Assembly (NCBI RefSeq): GCF_003248515.1
Contig: NZ_QFOB01000003.1
Location: forward strand, 62,001 to 126,000
Length of the DNA: 64,000 bases
Reading direction: 5' to 3'
Source: Sphingomonas sp.
Lineage (GTDB): Bacteria; Pseudomonadota; Alphaproteobacteria; Sphingomonadales; Sphingomonadaceae
The notes below the pieces were generated by a model, which was not told the DNA's origin, did no database searches, and saw nothing but the letters and a program-made list of their open reading frames with translations. How positions within the stretch are numbered: position 1 is the first letter of the stretch; every line of letters begins with the position of its first letter. Positions 24,249 to 33,400 of this stretch are shown in pieces. Both the position numbers and the translations under genes were made by a program.

Positions 24249-24272
24249 GGCGTCGACCCGACGCCTTCTTTC
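24249..24272 (+). terminator. Intrinsic terminator after the sigma/anti-sigma pair
   Basis: A perfect 7-bp stem GGCGTCG/CGACGCC with a 3-nt loop (ACC), followed by TTCTTTCC, 6 bp after the nrsF stop. Confidence 0.65.
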
Positions 24273-24351
24273 CCCATCGCCTTCTCTTCCGGCGGCATCG
24301 CGCGCCGGGATGGATGGCGCGCGCCCTCACTATTTCGAACAGGAAAGCGCC

Positions 24352-24921
24352 ATGACATCGCATACCGCACTCTCGCAAATCCATGGCGCGCCATCGGTGG
24401 CACGCTGGCTGAAACGCTATTATGCCGGCCGGGCGCTGTTTTCCGCCGTCTGGGTGGCGGGTGCGTTCACCATCGGCAGGGCAAACCCCGCGATCGGCAT
24501 GGCCCTGCTCATCGCCTATCCCGCCTGGGACTGCATCGCGAACTGCGTCGACGCCGCGCGGAGCGGCGGCCTGCGCGCCAACCCCTCCCAGTTTTTGAAT
24601 GCTGTCGCCAGCGCGATCGTGACGCTCGCGATCGCGGTCACAGCCGGGCACGATCTTCATATCGCCATCGGCGTGATCGGCATCTGGGCGGCACTCGCGG
24701 GTGTTCTCCAGCTGGCAACCGGCATTCGCCGATGGCGGAGCGCCAGCGCGCAATGGCCGCAGATCCTGAGCGGCGCCCAGTCCGCGCTGGCCGGCACGCA
24801 TTTTCTGTTTAAGGCGTTCGATCCGGCGCTGGCCGTCGGTGTCGCGGACGTGGCGCCCTATGCGGCGTTCGGCGCGCTCTATTTCGCAATCTCCAGCGCA
24901 GTGCTCGCTTTCCGGCGCTAG
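24352..24921 (+). CDS. Small multi-pass membrane protein (DUF308-like)
   Basis: 189 residues from the ATG at 24352, preceded by AGGAAAG. There are about five to six hydrophobic helices (ALFSAVWVAGAFTIGRANPA, IGMALLIAYPAWDCIANCVD, FLNAVASAIVTLAIAVTAG, IAIGVIGIWAALAGVLQLAT, AFGALYFAISSAVLAF). The G-x-W-A-x-x-x-G-[VI]-x-Q-L-x-x-[GA] pattern in helix 4 resembles DUF308/HdeD-like proteins. It sits behind the NrsF operon but after a terminator, so it probably has its own promoter; control by the same sigma factor is possible but not shown. The function is unknown. Confidence 0.68.
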   Translation: MTSHTALSQIHGAPSVARWLKRYYAGRALFSAVWVAGAFTIGRANPAIGMALLIAYPAWDCIANCVDAARSGGLRANPSQFLNAVASAIVTLAIAVTAGHDLHIAIGVIGIWAALAGVLQLATGIRRWRSASAQWPQILSGAQSALAGTHFLFKAFDPALAVGVADVAPYAAFGALYFAISSAVLAFRR

Positions 24922-24955
24922 CCGCATACCCATGGGGCCGCGCAACAGCGCTGTC

Positions 24956-25000
24956 GGATCTGCGGGGCATCCCTGAGCTGAAGCGATGCCCCGCAGATCC
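24956..25000. terminator. Strong bidirectional hairpin between convergent units
   Basis: GGATCTGCGGGGCATC (24956-24971) pairs perfectly over 16 bp with 24985-25000, with a 13-nt loop. It lies in the 109-bp gap where the DUF308-like gene and the 17-kb minus-strand operon run into each other. There is no long T-tract on either side, but the stem is very stable and the position is that of a shared terminator. Confidence 0.72.
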
Positions 25001-25030
25001 CGCGCGGGGCCACCCTCTCCCCTTGCGTTC

Positions 25031-28000
25031 CTATCGCATGGGGGGTGGCGGCAGGTTCGCGAGATTATTATCGCTGGCCCGGTCGGCGTGCGTGCGCATG
25101 TAGCGCCGTCCGCTGCGCATATGCACCACCAGCAATGCGGCCTCCGGCTCGGTGCCCTGCTGCACGAAGAAGCGGAAGCGCCCGCTCTCCTGCAATTGCA
25201 CCGCCTGCCCCACCGGCATGGTGAAAACGGTGCCGTCTTCGTTGAGACCGCCGATCGTTTCGATCGCGCCGCTCCGGGCGCGTGTCGCATAGCGGATGCG
25301 CACGCCGATCGCGCCCTCGCGATAGTCGCCATCGGGGATCAGCTTCACCTGCAGCCAGCCGTCGCTTGCCACCACCGCGCTTTCGGAAAGCTGGGCGGCG
25401 GTCGTCGCCGGCACAACCTCGTCGCTCGTCCAGCTCACCGGATCTGGCCGCCTGTGCCACAGCCAGTCACCACGTATGTCGCTCGCCACCGGCAGGCGCG
25501 TGGCCTGCGGATCGCGCAGCACCGGGCCGAACCGCAGGGTCGGGGAGAGCCGCGAAAGCGCCGCCGAGGTCCATTCCCGCCGCAGCCCGATCTCCTTCTG
25601 CGGCAGCACCCCCGTCGTCACCTGCGCGCCCGCGCCCGGCTCCATGATGAGCGTCAGCGGCACGGAGAGGCCCGGATTGATGTAGAAGACCCCCGATCGA
25701 TCCACGAACGTCTCGGAGAGCGGCGCGCCGTCGATCGTCTCGGCCAGTTCCGCCACGCCGGGATCGATCAGATGCAGCACCGAATAGTCGCCCGCGACGA
25801 AATAGCCGAGCAGGCCATCGCTCGCCTGCGCCAGCGTCCCCAGCCGCACCGGCACGGCCGTGGTCGCATTTTCGGGTGGATCGCGCCGGTCGAAGATGTC
25901 GATCGAGATCGATGCCTGCACCAGCACGGCCGGCCGGCCGAGGATCAGGGAGAGATGCTCGTCCCCGCTCGCCCCCGTCAGGTCGGTCGACCAGCGCGTC
26001 GCATCGATGATCCGGAGCAGCGCCGAAAGCGCGCCCGGAATTTCCCCTCGCAGCTTCGCCGCGACATCGATGTCGAGCAGCCTGTCCGCGAACCCGCCCA
26101 GAACGGCATTGCCGATCTGGTTGCCCGGTCGCGCGCCAAGGCCGCTGGGCTGCCCCGGCGCCTCCTCCCACGCCGCGCCGTCCACCCCATCGGGCCGTAG
26201 CGCGCCGAGCCCGATGCCGGCCGCGTCGAACAGAGCCAGCGACCCGTCGCGCGGGGAAGGAAGGAGGAAGCCGCAGACCGGCGTGACGGCTTCGCTCGCC
26301 TCCGTCGCCGAACCCGCCGCATCCATGAAGCGCAGCAGCACCTGCGCCGGCGCGGTGAAGCGCGGGCGCAACGCCGCGAGCGACGCATGCCCCGGCGTCG
26401 CGAGGCTGCTCCCGATCGCCACCACCGGCGGGGCGGCAAGGTCGACATATTGCCCGAAGCCGTCGACCAGCCGCAGCCTGTCCACCCGGAGGAAGCCCGA
26501 TCGCAGCGGCCGGAAATGGGCGGGCCGGGGATCGATCGGTGCCGGCGCGTCGAGCCGGCCATGATCCGCCGTCACCCGCGCCGTCAGCGGATCGCCTCGC
26601 AATTGCGCCGTAAAGCTCTCCAGCGCGCCACCGACCAGATCGAAGGCGTCACCACCGTCGGCAATGGCGAATTCCAACAGCCGCGACGGGGCCGCGCTGA
26701 GCAGGGATCGCCCGGAAATCGCCACCGCCGCATCGTCGGCCGGCACGGCCGGCGTCGACGGCAATGAGAAGTCGCTGTCGCCCAGATCCCAATCGTGCGT
26801 ACCGTGAGGCGAAGGAAGGTAGCTGACCGTCCAGTCCAGATGGAGCGGCGTCCACGGCCGCAGCGGCGGCGTGATCGCCACCGGACTGGGCAGGATGCCC
26901 GTGATCTCGGCTCCGGCCAGCGCCATCGCCTCGTCCGCGCCCGCCGCAAAGGACTGCCACCAGCGCGCGCGCGCCGCTGCGATCGGGGAGGGATCGGTCG
27001 CGGTCGCCTGGTCCAGATCGGGCGCGCTTCCCGGATCGAGGCTGGCCAGTTCGCCGAGCAGTGCCACCACTACCGCCGGCATCCCGTAATCGGCAGGGAT
27101 CGGCGCGAGCGGCGCCGCCGGCAGCATCGATGCCCCGGCTCCCCCTGCACCACCACCGGTGATGCCGAATGCCGTCACCACGTCTGCCTCCAGCCGGCAG
27201 ATCAGATCGTCATTCTCGCCGAAGCGGCCATCGCCACCATGTTTGGCACTGCGCGCCGCACCTTGCAGCACGATCGCGGGGTTCGTCGCCTGCCAGCGGC
27301 GCGGGCCTGTCCGCGCGGCGGCGCGAAAGCTGCCGGTGCCATCGGCATCGCCCGGCTTCCACACCGTCTCGCTGCCGCCCTCGGTCGGCGCCGATCCGAA
27401 GCGCGCGGCGCTCAGCGCGGCATCCAGCTTGGCGAGCCCGTCCATCCCGGTCGCGTCGCCGATCAGCCCCGCAAGCCGCGCCTCCAATATGCGCGAAGCG
27501 GTCGCGTCCAGATCGTTGGCGACGATCGCCACCACCGCCTCGGCCAGCGTCTCGCCGATCGCCACCTCGATTCCGGCGAGATCCGGCTTCTGTTCGCCTT
27601 CCTGTCCCGGATCGCCCACGGTCCAGTCCGCCTTCGGCCATCCCAAAGCGAGCGCGGCGGCATGGAACAGGCAGCGATCGGGAAATGCCTCGCCGGTCGC
27701 GAGCGGCCGCGCGAGCGACCAGTCGCGATCGTCGAGCCGATCGAGAAAATCGCTCTCGGTGCTCGCGGCAACCGGATCCTTCGCCGGATCGGCATACCAG
27801 CCGCACACCAGATAGGCGACCGGCCCCGCGACATCGACGAGATCGTCATAGAGCGCGAAACGCCCCGCGACATTGTCGAAATAGGCGGCCCAGCCGAAGC
27901 TGCCGATGCCGAGCGCGGTCAGTTCACCCTTCGGCGTCGAGGGCTGGACTGCCGGCGGCACTGCCGCCAGCAGATCGCCGACCACCACAGGCATGTCCGC

Positions 28001-28342
28001 GCCGGCATCGGGAATGATCCACGCATCCACCTTCCGCTGCACAGCACCCGGCGGCGTCGTCAGCCGCAGCACCATCCAGCGATCGGGCACCGCCGGCATC
28101 TCGACCCCGTTTGCGTCGACGACGCCGCTGGTCAGCGCGTCGGGCAGCGCCCAGTGGAGATAGGCGCCCGGCGCGCGCCCTTCCGCCATCGTCTCGAACG
28201 GATCGGCGTCCAGTTGCTGGCGCACGACGCGATTGGCCTGCGCCTTCGGCGCGCGCATCGCCGTCTCGGCCCAGTCCGCCCCCGCGCCTTGCGAGCGGAC
28301 GATCAGCACATCGAGCGCAATGGGGACCAGCAGGCTCGCCAT
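25031..28342 (-). CDS. Large unassigned protein, last gene of the five-gene giant operon
   Basis: 1103 residues, no signal peptide, no clear membrane helix, rich in Ala, Asp and short beta-type segments. The N-terminal region has a conserved-looking stretch G-A-Y-L-H-W-A-L-P-D-A-L-T-S-G followed by M-P-A-V-P-D-R-W-M-V-L-R-L (about residues 58-93), and V-A-Y-L-V-C-G-W-Y-A-D-P-A-K-D-P near 183. I recall similar 'H-L-H-W-A-L-P-D-A' and 'F-P-x-V-P-N-R-W-L-V' motifs in large uncharacterised bacterial proteins, but I cannot name a family or function. It starts 2 bp after the previous gene's stop, so it is almost certainly translated with it. No catalytic motif was recognised; a structural or scaffolding role in a large assembly is speculation. 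Confidence 0.72.
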   Translation of the reverse strand: MASLLVPIALDVLIVRSQGAGADWAETAMRAPKAQANRVVRQQLDADPFETMAEGRAPGAYLHWALPDALTSGVVDANGVEMPAVPDRWMVLRLTTPPGAVQRKVDAWIIPDAGADMPVVVGDLLAAVPPAVQPSTPKGELTALGIGSFGWAAYFDNVAGRFALYDDLVDVAGPVAYLVCGWYADPAKDPVAASTESDFLDRLDDRDWSLARPLATGEAFPDRCLFHAAALALGWPKADWTVGDPGQEGEQKPDLAGIEVAIGETLAEAVVAIVANDLDATASRILEARLAGLIGDATGMDGLAKLDAALSAARFGSAPTEGGSETVWKPGDADGTGSFRAAARTGPRRWQATNPAIVLQGAARSAKHGGDGRFGENDDLICRLEADVVTAFGITGGGAGGAGASMLPAAPLAPIPADYGMPAVVVALLGELASLDPGSAPDLDQATATDPSPIAAARARWWQSFAAGADEAMALAGAEITGILPSPVAITPPLRPWTPLHLDWTVSYLPSPHGTHDWDLGDSDFSLPSTPAVPADDAAVAISGRSLLSAAPSRLLEFAIADGGDAFDLVGGALESFTAQLRGDPLTARVTADHGRLDAPAPIDPRPAHFRPLRSGFLRVDRLRLVDGFGQYVDLAAPPVVAIGSSLATPGHASLAALRPRFTAPAQVLLRFMDAAGSATEASEAVTPVCGFLLPSPRDGSLALFDAAGIGLGALRPDGVDGAAWEEAPGQPSGLGARPGNQIGNAVLGGFADRLLDIDVAAKLRGEIPGALSALLRIIDATRWSTDLTGASGDEHLSLILGRPAVLVQASISIDIFDRRDPPENATTAVPVRLGTLAQASDGLLGYFVAGDYSVLHLIDPGVAELAETIDGAPLSETFVDRSGVFYINPGLSVPLTLIMEPGAGAQVTTGVLPQKEIGLRREWTSAALSRLSPTLRFGPVLRDPQATRLPVASDIRGDWLWHRRPDPVSWTSDEVVPATTAAQLSESAVVASDGWLQVKLIPDGDYREGAIGVRIRYATRARSGAIETIGGLNEDGTVFTMPVGQAVQLQESGRFRFFVQQGTEPEAALLVVHMRSGRRYMRTHADRASDNNLANLPPPPMR

Positions 28343-28344
28343 CG

Positions 28345-29259
28345 TCAGCCCCCGAACCTCTGTCGCGCCGGCGGGCGCAGCAGTTGCACGGCGAGCGCAC
28401 CCGATCCGCGCGGCTGGCCCAGCGGCCGCCGCTGATCCAGCGCCGCCGCCAGCGCCGCCACGTCGACCACGCCCCCGATGGCTCCCGCGCGCAGCGGAAG
28501 CGGCACCGAATTGCCCGTCTCGCCACCCGCCTCGTCGCGCACGTCAATGGCGGTGCCGGCGGTCGTGCCTTCGAAGCCGAACTGGACGGCCCCGTGCGGC
28601 TCCTCCAGCCACACCATCTCGGGCACGCCGTCGAAGAGGGCGAGCAGCAGCGAGGGCGCGAGCCGCTCCATCCGGAGGATCGGCACGACCAGTTCCGGAT
28701 GATCCGCCTCCAGCCGCGCCGGATCGGCGCCGATCGGCACATCGGCCAGCGCCTTGCTCGTCCAGGCGCGCAGGCCGAATCCGGACCACTGGCTGACGAT
28801 CTTCGATCGGATCAGCAGCCCCGATACCGTTCCCGGCGCGACATCCTGATCACCCGCCACGGCCAGATCGAAGCCGATCCGGCCGAGCGCGACCTTTCGC
28901 ACGCCGTAGCGAAGGCGGTTCGAACTCGCGATCGCCGATCCCGCCGCCTTCTTCGCGCGGGCAAGCTCGCGCGATCCGTTGGAGGCGGAGCCCAGCGCGC
29001 CTTCGATCAGCGCATCCAGCCACGCATCGTCGAGCGTGAAGAAGCGGATCGCCTCGTCGGGCAACAGGCGGGCATCGGGCACGAGATAATGGAACGGCAT
29101 GTCGTGCAGCAGACGCAGCCGCGCGAGGCGAAACTGGAGGTAGGGCGTCAGCGCCGGTGCGGTCGTGCCATCCACCCCCGCGGTCGGCACGCCTGCCGCC
29201 AGCGCCAGATCGGCACGCGCCTTCAGGAGCTTCGCCCCCATTGTCGGCTTCAGCGTCAT
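28345..29259 (-). CDS. Unassigned protein, fourth gene of the giant operon
   Basis: 304 residues from the ATG at 29259, which overlaps the previous gene's TGA (ATGA). Open frame continues upstream to 29445 inside the previous gene, but the overlap start is far more plausible. Visible features: RLARLRLLHDMPFHYLVPDA and L-L-P-D-E-A-I-R-F-F-T-L-D-D-A-W-L-D-A-L-I-E-G-A (about residues 44-90), then IVSQWSGFGLRAW and a mostly beta C-terminal half (LVVPILRMERLAPSLLLALF). No signal peptide or membrane segment is seen. I do not recognise a named family. The 'VPF-YLVPD-xLLPxExIRFF' stretch is the best handle for profile searches. Confidence 0.72.
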   Translation of the reverse strand: MTLKPTMGAKLLKARADLALAAGVPTAGVDGTTAPALTPYLQFRLARLRLLHDMPFHYLVPDARLLPDEAIRFFTLDDAWLDALIEGALGSASNGSRELARAKKAAGSAIASSNRLRYGVRKVALGRIGFDLAVAGDQDVAPGTVSGLLIRSKIVSQWSGFGLRAWTSKALADVPIGADPARLEADHPELVVPILRMERLAPSLLLALFDGVPEMVWLEEPHGAVQFGFEGTTAGTAIDVRDEAGGETGNSVPLPLRAGAIGGVVDVAALAAALDQRRPLGQPRGSGALAVQLLRPPARQRFGG

Positions 29260-30479
29260 GGCACGATCCTCGGGATCGTCAGGCGGCCGATATTGGCGAT
29301 CGGCACGCGCGACCGATCGATCTTCGCGAGCAGCATGTCCTGCAATTGCGCGACCGATCCGATCGCGCCCACAACATCCACCATCGTCTTCATCTCGTCC
29401 GCCTCGATGCCGGCGCGGATCGCCGCCTCGGCCTTGCGGTGCCACTCGACCAGTTCACGCAGGAAGCGGCCGTCCGCGATCCCCAGCAGCCGCCCGATCT
29501 CGCCCGCCGCCGCCAGCGAGATGTCGCCCCCGCCAGCCGGCAGCGTATCGTCGCTCACCCCCACGAGCGGCCCGCGATAGAGCGACGTGGCGGTCGTGCC
29601 GTCATGATCCGTATGGTCGACGGAGAGCCGCCCGAGCGCATCGAGCAGGGCCTCGTCGCCCGCGGCGCCACCAAAGGGCGCGGCGTCGAGCTTTGCGGCC
29701 ACCTCGGCAAAGGTGCCCCCCTCGTCCGCCGTCGTGAAAGGCCAGCTGTGGAGCAACACCAGCGGCGGCGGGGCCTGCCCGTTGGGCACCGCCCAGATAT
29801 CGTCACGAGCCTCCAGCGAGACGAGGCAGGCGATATAGCCCGTCTCCGCCCCCGCCTGCCCGATCGGCAGCCGGTTCGCGGTCAGCAGCGCGAACCAGCC
29901 GTCATCGTCATTTCCGGCCATCACCGTATCGGCGAGATTCACCTGCCGCACATGCGCCAGCAGCGCCGCCTCGCGCCGGCTCGGCAGGATCGCGCGGAAC
30001 GTGTCGAGCTGCTTCAGCTTGAGCAGGCTCACCAGCGGATCACCGACGAGCGGGTCGCGCGCGTCCAGCTCGCTCACCACCGCCGGGGGCAGCGAGGTGC
30101 GGACCGTCCCGCTCGCCACCTCCGCCTCATCGGCGCGCACCACCAGAAGCGCCAGCCACGACGCGCTTCCCGCCGCATCCGCGCGCCCGATCTTCCGCTC
30201 CCACGGCAGGGTCCGGCGTCCGAGCGCGACATGGGGCAGATAGGCCGCGAAGGCTCCCTTCGCGCCGGACGGCGGGAAGCTGTCGGCAACGTCGCTGCTG
30301 GCGAGGCCGAAGCGTGGCGCCACCACCTCGACGAACGCCTCCTGATCGGCCGGCGCGGCAAGCGGGGTGGCGCCTTCGGCCACCTTGAGCCCCGAATGGA
30401 TGCGATAGAGCCCCGCCGCCAGATCGGGCACGACCGCATCGTGGAGGCGCATGCCGCCGATCGAGGGCACGTCGGTCAT
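29256..30479 (-). CDS. Unassigned protein, third gene of the giant operon
   Basis: 407 residues from the ATG at 30479, which overlaps the giant gene's stop by four bases (ATGA). Near the start: MRLHDAVVPDLAAGLYRIHS, then V-A-P-R-F-G-L, S-F-P-P-S-G-A-K-G-A-F-A-A-Y-L-P-H-V-A-L-G and R-R-T-L-P-W-E-R-K-I-G (about residues 55-113), which look like a strongly conserved core. S-W-L-A-L-L-V-V then begins an alpha/beta stretch. The C-terminal third is helical (LREL-VEWHRKAEAAIRAGIEAD, about 335-360). There is no signal peptide. I do not know a named family or activity. Its tight overlaps on both sides suggest fixed stoichiometry with its neighbours. Confidence 0.72.
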   Translation of the reverse strand: MTDVPSIGGMRLHDAVVPDLAAGLYRIHSGLKVAEGATPLAAPADQEAFVEVVAPRFGLASSDVADSFPPSGAKGAFAAYLPHVALGRRTLPWERKIGRADAAGSASWLALLVVRADEAEVASGTVRTSLPPAVVSELDARDPLVGDPLVSLLKLKQLDTFRAILPSRREAALLAHVRQVNLADTVMAGNDDDGWFALLTANRLPIGQAGAETGYIACLVSLEARDDIWAVPNGQAPPPLVLLHSWPFTTADEGGTFAEVAAKLDAAPFGGAAGDEALLDALGRLSVDHTDHDGTTATSLYRGPLVGVSDDTLPAGGGDISLAAAGEIGRLLGIADGRFLRELVEWHRKAEAAIRAGIEADEMKTMVDVVGAIGSVAQLQDMLLAKIDRSRVPIANIGRLTIPRIVP

Positions 30480-33400
30480 CGGACGATCTCCAGCACCGGC
30501 GTGGTCGTCATCGCGGCAGCGCGGAAGGCCGGCACGAAACGGGTGAAGGGCTCGGCCCGGAGCCGCCTGGCGACATCGGCGCTCTGGCCCTTCGTTGCCA
30601 CCAGCCCGGCCAGCCGCCATCCCCCGCCTGTATCGACCTTCGCGGTGATCGCATCGGCATCGGCGTCGATCGCAAGCGGCACGACGATCGTCACGCGATC
30701 GCCATTCGGGTCGATCGTCGTACGTGCGCCCGCCACCGCGCCGGCGAGCTCGATCACGACATCTTCCGGCGCGGCGGCGGGGGTCAGCCGATCGAGCCGC
30801 ACGATCAGCGCGGTCGGCCTGTCGGCGCCGATGGTGAAGCGGGTCGAAAGCCCGCTGAGTACCCGGCTCAGTTGCGCCGCGGCAAATGTCTGCTGCGTCG
30901 CGCCGCTCCGCTTCGGCGCGCGTCTGGGCGACCAGGGGCGCGGCGCGGTAATCACCACCGCCGGCCCGATATAGGTAGCGGGTCCTGCCTGCACGAGCTG
31001 CGTCATCGTATCCCAGCCGATTTCCGCCGTATTGGCCGGCTCGGTCAGGATCAGCGATTGCACGCCTTCGGGCAGCGGCACCTGCCCCGTCGCCGGCTCG
31101 CTGTCGCCGAGCACCGCGCCGGTTGCCGAAAGCGCGATCATGCGCTGGCCGGCGTCCGCAATCTCGATCCGGTGGGCAACCTCGGGCGCCAGCGTCCAGA
31201 TCTGCGTCCGGCTAGCAGCCGGAAGCGGGGCCGTCGCCACTGCCGTCACAGATGCGGCGATCCCGCGCGGCAGCACCGTCGCGGAAAGGATGGGCTGCAC
31301 GAACGCGGCCGGCGCCGCCGCGATCACGCCGCTGGTTGCCTCCAGCCGCCGCAGCGCGTTGATCGCCGGCAGGCCGGCGGGCTGGACGACGCGGATCACC
31401 GGCACGGGCGCAGGCGTTGGTGCGGGCGCCGCGCTCGCCTTGCCCCGGAAAGAGAGCGGCCGCGCCGCCTGCTCGTCGACCATCGAGGAGAAACGCAGTT
31501 CCCCGATCCGCCCGGTCGCCTCCCGGATCGCGGGGGCACTTTTCAGTTCCAGCGAGGCGAGCGCCGCAAGCATGGGCCGGCTGGTATCCACCACCTGGTT
31601 GCCCGCCGCATCCGTATGGCTCGCGGCGCCATCCCACACGGCCGCCGGAAAATGGCCCAGCACGGTCTTCGCCTCGAGCGCTGCCATCTCCGTTGCGCTC
31701 AGATCCTGCCACGCCCCCCCGTTGCGCCGCGCGATGATGATCTCCAGCCGGTTGGTGACCTGCCCGTGCGCCGGCCCGGCCGGCACCAGATCCACCCGGC
31801 CCGGCGCGCCCGGCGTCGCTAGGTTCGCGCCATTGAGGCGCAGCGCCGTCGCCGGCATCTTGCTCTCGATCCGCAGCGCAAATTCGCTGGCGACGAGCCA
31901 GGGCTTCGCCTCGCTCCCGTCCGGCTGGCCGCTGCCCGCGAGCCCGCCCGCCGCGACCGACGCAACGCTGCCGGCGCCCAGATATTTGTCGCGTATCTGC
32001 TCCCAGCTGAGGAAGGGCTGGGGCTTCTTCGTGCCGAACGGTATCGGGAATTTCGCGACGCCGACATCCACCGTCACCAGCCCGCTCAGCGGCGGCCCTT
32101 CCATGTCCAGCGTCGCGCCGATCGTTACCTGCAGCGTGGGCAGCTCGATGCAGATGCCGAAGGCGCAGCCCCGCAGCTTCACCTCCACGCCCACCTGAAC
32201 GATCGCGCTCGCCTTGTAGAAGAACGGATCCCACGAAAGAATCATGTCGAGATCGGCGATGAACCAGGCGCGGATCGGCCCCAGCTGGTAGCTCGCCTCC
32301 AGCGACCCGCCGACCATCACTGCCGAATGGGTGATCGCGAAGAACTGGCCGCCCTTGATCGCGATCCCCTGGCCCACCTCCCAGTGGAAGCCCACGCGCG
32401 GCACGACCGGATAGTGATCCGGCGGCGTGAAGTAGCGCGAATAGCCGCCGACCGTCAGCAGCACTTCGGGTCGGTTGAACCAGATCACGAACGCGAAGCC
32501 GCCCGTCAGGTGGCAGTCGCGGCTCAGCAGCCAGCTGTTGTTGGTCAGCTCCGCCCGGATCGAGAGCACCTGATCGACCGTGCTGTATTTCGCCGCCAGC
32601 GCCAGCTCCAGCGAGACGATCGCCGCTTCCTCGGCCGGCGGCAGCGTCAGCCGCATCAGCCCCATCAGCGTGATCTCGAAGCCGCGATCGACCGCCACCG
32701 TCAGCAACGCGGTCGTGTGCAGCAGTTCGAACGTGCTGAACCGCACCCCAGCCGCGATCCAGAAGCCACCACGCGAGGGCGGGATGTCGGTGCCGATCCG
32801 CTGGAGCTGCTCCATCGGATCGCCGCCACCGCCGCCATCCATCGCGCGCACCAGCGGGAAGCCCGGCACGCCCGCCGGATCGCGCGGCGTCAGCAGCCGC
32901 CGGTTGAAGCCCGCGCCCCCCGCCAGCCCCGTGATGAACAGATAGGGCGGCCCTCCGATGGGCGCCGAAATGGCGAGGAACACGAACAGCGATGTATATT
33001 CGCCCGAGGCATCCTTCGGCCGCGCATAGGCGCCGATCGCCGACAGGCCGTAGCCGGAGACGTCCACCGCCAGCGATCCGCGATATTCGATCGATCCGTC
33101 CGGCAGAGTCGCCTTCAGAAGGCCGCCGCTGATCGAGAGCGAGCTGTTCGAATAATCGACCGCAAGGCCCGAAAGATCGATCCGCCACTGGGAAAGATCG
33201 GCGGGCCGGTCGAGCGGCACGTAAAGCCCCAGATCGTCCGCCGCGATCTCCAGCCCGGCAATCGCCACCGACGCATCGAGCGTGATGCCCACCTCGCCCG
33301 GCCGATTGGGGATGGGATTATAAAGGAGATCGATCTCCTGGATGTGGAGCGGACCGAGCGTGCGGTTGATCTCGATCCGCAGCCTTGGCTGGCCGGAAAA

